A stretch of DNA of 64,000 nt, from the NCBI GenBank assembly GCA_030674185.1, contig JAPXFY010000018.1, positions 41,502,711 through 41,566,710 of the forward strand, written 5' to 3'. A program made the translations under genes and the position numbers. This stretch comes from Monoplex corrugatus (Eukaryota; Mollusca; Gastropoda; Littorinimorpha; Ranellidae). The notes under the pieces are model-generated. The model did not search any database. It was not told the origin of the DNA and saw nothing but the letters and a program-made list of their open reading frames with translations. Below are positions 61,649-64,000 of the stretch, piece after piece. How positions within the stretch are numbered: the stretch's first letter is position 1; each line of letters starts with the position of its first letter.

Positions 61649-63236
61649 TTTAAGGGCCAGGAACGTTTTTGAGTCAATTTTTGAAAGGAGAAATAACCTA
61701 TTTTCTCTTACTCTGTTCTCCAATTCGTTGCCGTAACTGAATGGATAAGAGCTCAGACAACATTGCAGTTTCCTTTTGGCACGTGTTTGGGGATTTGCCG
61801 ATTTGCAATGGGCGGCCCAAGGAAGACAATTTCCACACGAAATTGTCGAATCTTCAGCAGGGTCTCTCTGACGACGCAGGCAAGGTAGCGACAAAATTCG
61901 CTTTGCACGTGCAAGGCAAGCCCTTTTTGAACACTACTCCAGCCAAAGTTGCCCGCAAACGAGGATAACAAGGACCCGTTCTTGGTTCGTTTTAACCATG
62001 CTTGCAAGACGACGGATGACGGATGAGCAGCGGGGGAGAGCCCTCGCTCTGCTTGATGAAGGCCTAGCGCAGCGGGAAGTTGCTAGACGACTTGAAGTGT
62101 CGCATTCCACAATCCAGAGACTGCTGGAGCGCTTCAATGAGACTGGAGCAGTCCAGGAAAGGCGTCACACGGGTCGACCCAGAGTAACGACAAGACAGCA
62201 AGACCGCTACCTTGCCCTCTCCGTCCTGAGGGAAAGGGCATCCACTGTGGTGACCTTGAGGGGTCAGCTGAGGGACGCAACAGGTGCTAACATCAGCTGC
62301 AGCACGGTGAGAAGACGGCTACATGAGGCAAACTTGAGGTCACGGAGACCGGCCTTCCGACCCGTGCTGTCACCGGTCAACAGAGTGCGCCGCATGACCT
62401 GGGCCAGGGAGCAGGTGACCTGGACAAGGCAACAGTGGGCCCGGGTCTTGTTTTCGGATGAGTCCAGGTTCACCCTGACCTTTAACGATGGCCGGGCTCG
62501 GGTGTGGCGACGTCAAGGGGAGAGGTTCGCTGACGCCACTGTCCAAGAGCATAACCGGTACGGCGGCGGGTCGGTGATGGTGTGGGGTGGCATGAGCCGT
62601 GGTACCCGGACCCCCCTGCTCCCCATTGACGGCATCCTGAACGGGGTCCGGTACCGGGACGAGGTTCTGGCGGCCGTGGCACTGCCTGCGCTTGTGGACC
62701 TTGGTCAAGGCGCCATCTTCCAGGACGACAATGCACCTGCGCATCGAGCACGCCTTGTGACCGACTTCCTGGAGCAGCATGAAGTCGTCCGTATGGCCTG
62801 GCCAGCGTGCTCACCTGACCTGAACCCAATTGAACACCTCTGGGATGTGCTCGGGAGGCGCATCAGGGACAACCACCCCCCACCGGGCACCCTGGCCAGG
62901 CTGGTCGACATCCTGCAGATCGAGTGGGCGGCCATCCCTCAGGACACACTCCGTACCCTTGTGGGGTCGATGCATCGGCGCTGTGAAGCATGCATCCAGG
63001 CTTGGGGCGGACACACGCGATATTGAAAACAGATTGGCCAAATCTGACACTTTCTGTTTTTTGAAAAGGGGGGGATGTTCCTTTAAATGCATGTGCTGTT
63101 CACTAATGGGTCATTGTGCTAATTTCTTTTTCCAAAACAGGTGTGGAAATGATGAAATAAAACATAGAATCAATTCTAAACATTGTCAATTATTTCAACT
63201 TAAAATTAGAGAGGAAGGAAGAAGTGGCCCTTAAAT
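61649..63236 (+). mobile_element. Tc1-like DNA transposon, family 2, apparently intact
   Basis: 1588 bp between TA dinucleotides (61647-61648 and 63237-63238). The ends are inverted: the left starts TTTAAGGGCCA and the right, reverse-complemented, ATTTAAGGGCCA, one base offset. The inverted repeat is short (about 11-12 bp) and imperfect beyond that. The single gene is intact. The coding part is clearly more GC-rich than the flanks, a sign of a different base history from the local DNA. Confidence 0.9.
61998..63026 (+). CDS. Intact Tc1-like transposase (DD35E)
   Basis: 342 codons, no stop or frameshift. The domain order is: N-terminal helix-turn-helix (residues ~7-45, LAQREVARRLEVSHSTIQ), GRPRV motif at 59-63, second helix-turn-helix (~80-115) and DDE domain. 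The catalytic residues are D154 (VLFSDESRF), D243 (IFQDDNAPAHR) and E279 (SPDLNPIEHLW), with 35 residues between the second Asp and the Glu, so DD35E instead of the DD34E usual in Tc1. The glycine-rich YGGGSVMVWGG box is intact (188-198). The length fits the family. It is about half identical by eye to the family 1 transposase, a related but separate lineage. The enzyme would cut at element ends and insert at TA. The ATG at 61998 is preferred because it lies just upstream of the conserved RRMTDEQRG start. Confidence 0.95.
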   Translation: MLARRRMTDEQRGRALALLDEGLAQREVARRLEVSHSTIQRLLERFNETGAVQERRHTGRPRVTTRQQDRYLALSVLRERASTVVTLRGQLRDATGANISCSTVRRRLHEANLRSRRPAFRPVLSPVNRVRRMTWAREQVTWTRQQWARVLFSDESRFTLTFNDGRARVWRRQGERFADATVQEHNRYGGGSVMVWGGMSRGTRTPLLPIDGILNGVRYRDEVLAAVALPALVDLGQGAIFQDDNAPAHRARLVTDFLEQHEVVRMAWPACSPDLNPIEHLWDVLGRRIRDNHPPPGTLARLVDILQIEWAAIPQDTLRTLVGSMHRRCEACIQAWGGHTRY

Positions 63237-63238
63237 TA

Positions 63239-63764
63239 TGATTAGGAGTATATTACGTAGGCCTATCTGAGTTAATTCTAAAACATTGACGTTACCCTAT
63301 CAGCTGTTTTCATATGTCAAACTTCCTTTATGTATAGGGCCTACTTACAGGCTGTCGGGAACAATGCATCGTCAACCTTCGAACGAATTATTTGAATATT
63401 TCAACTTCCGCTTGTACTTGTAGACACAAGCTTGGGGTTGATGAGTTTAATCGTGTAGAAATCGTAAAATTAATTAAAGAGAAAACAGCCCTTCAAAAGG
63501 AATGGTGGGTTGACAGAATGGACATCTTACAGGCTACTGTTAAATTAAACAATACTGAGTCTACGTACCCAAAAGTGAAGACATCTCAATAACCTAAACA
63601 AGTTGCAAGCGCTACCAGTCGCCACACGCACACCTTCCCCATCGTGTTGATGTCGACAGGAAAGCACCGCCACCTGCTGGCGATAGCTCTCAAATTGTCA
63701 GTTCATGTAACTGTCCGTCACGCGGTTTCAAGAGAGCAAACACCATGGTCAAGCAATACTGGAA
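63239..63764. other. Spacer, nothing recognised
   Basis: A 66-codon plus-strand frame at 63392-63592 (VDEFNRVEIVKLIKEKTALQ) has a protein-like look, but no motif or splice context supports it. Confidence 0.3.
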
Positions 63765-64000
63765 TTGTTGCCTTTATGAGGCAAGAGAAACTCGAGCACG
63801 TAGTTGCAACAGGAAATCTAGAGGGGAAAAAGAGCACCAGGCAAACCCAGGGAGAAAATAGTTTTGCAGAGTGGATGAGAACAGAAAGGGTAGGAGAAAT
63901 ACTTCCAGAGACAAAAGACAGGTTCATATGGAAGACCATGATCACCAACGCCATGAGGCATGGCACATGATGATGATGATGATGACGATGATGATGACCA
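63765..64000 (+). mobile_element. RTE-like LINE 3' end with ATG/ACG microsatellite tail
   Basis: The reading FMRQEKLEHVVATGNLEGK and MRTERVGEILPETKDR then MITNAMRHGT matches the C-terminus of the minus-strand RTE copy at 650-1000 (GHFMRKGELEHLVTTGKLEE). The coding end at 63970 is followed by a (GATGAT)n tail running to the window end, as in RTE elements. Only the last ~70 codons are present; the element is 5'-truncated at about 63765. Confidence 0.85.

Noticed and set aside
61450..63270. Repeated TAGGCCTA palindromes
   Set aside because: A few copies are scattered on both sides of the Tc1 element with no regular spacing; they look like a common short word in this genome and not a site.

Overview
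This window looks like repeat-dominated nuclear DNA from an animal, most likely a mollusc. It has no bacterial-style gene packing. It carries three kinds of non-LTR retrotransposon (RTE-like, L2/CR1-like and an RNase H-bearing I/Nimb-like element), three Tc1/mariner transposons, tRNA-derived SINEs, TTAA-flanked foldback MITEs, very long minisatellites and dense CA microsatellites. The mollusc assignment is inference from the overall repeat repertoire; nothing in the window proves it. No complete host gene is visible. A few short exon-like pieces, mostly on the minus strand, suggest that much of the window may be intron and flank of one or more genes with tiny, widely spaced exons.

Layout: 0.6-5.5 kb holds decayed LINE fragments. 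5.5-10.6 kb holds a tandem duplication, a dispersed ~550-bp repeat (called Rep-A here), a SINE and two minisatellites. 10.6-24.6 kb is a ~12 kb array of a 35-bp unit, split at 11.04-12.65 kb by a Tc1 element at a clean TA site. 24.6-28 kb has exon-like pieces, a SINE, a G/C-skewed minisatellite and more Rep-A. 28-38 kb is microsatellites plus a composite tandem array that includes Rep-A pieces. 38.05-43.13 kb is a 5'-truncated I/Nimb-like LINE inserted into that array. 43.1-53.5 kb has minisatellites, two foldback MITEs, an RTE fragment, a SINE and the best terminal-exon candidate (50.3-50.4 kb). 53.5-55.1 kb is a second copy of the first Tc1 family, 57.3-60.9 kb an L2-like LINE, 61.65-63.24 kb a Tc1-like element with an intact transposase, and the last 0.24 kb an RTE 3' end.

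The most interesting signal is the 35-bp array. On the minus strand each unit starts like a 5' splice site (GTGAGA) and ends like a 3' splice site (pyrimidines then CTACAG), so most unit junctions read AG|GT. Any whole number of units is therefore formally a GT...AG intron. The exon-like pieces lie on the same strand, and the best four share the same codon phase at their junctions. On the plus strand the same units carry an AATAAA hexamer hundreds of times. Also notable: two sister Tc1 copies are broken in complementary ways (one has an open frame but lost the second catalytic Asp, the other keeps the triad but is frameshifted), and a nested TTAA palindrome lies inside a TTAA palindrome at 51.05-51.24 kb.
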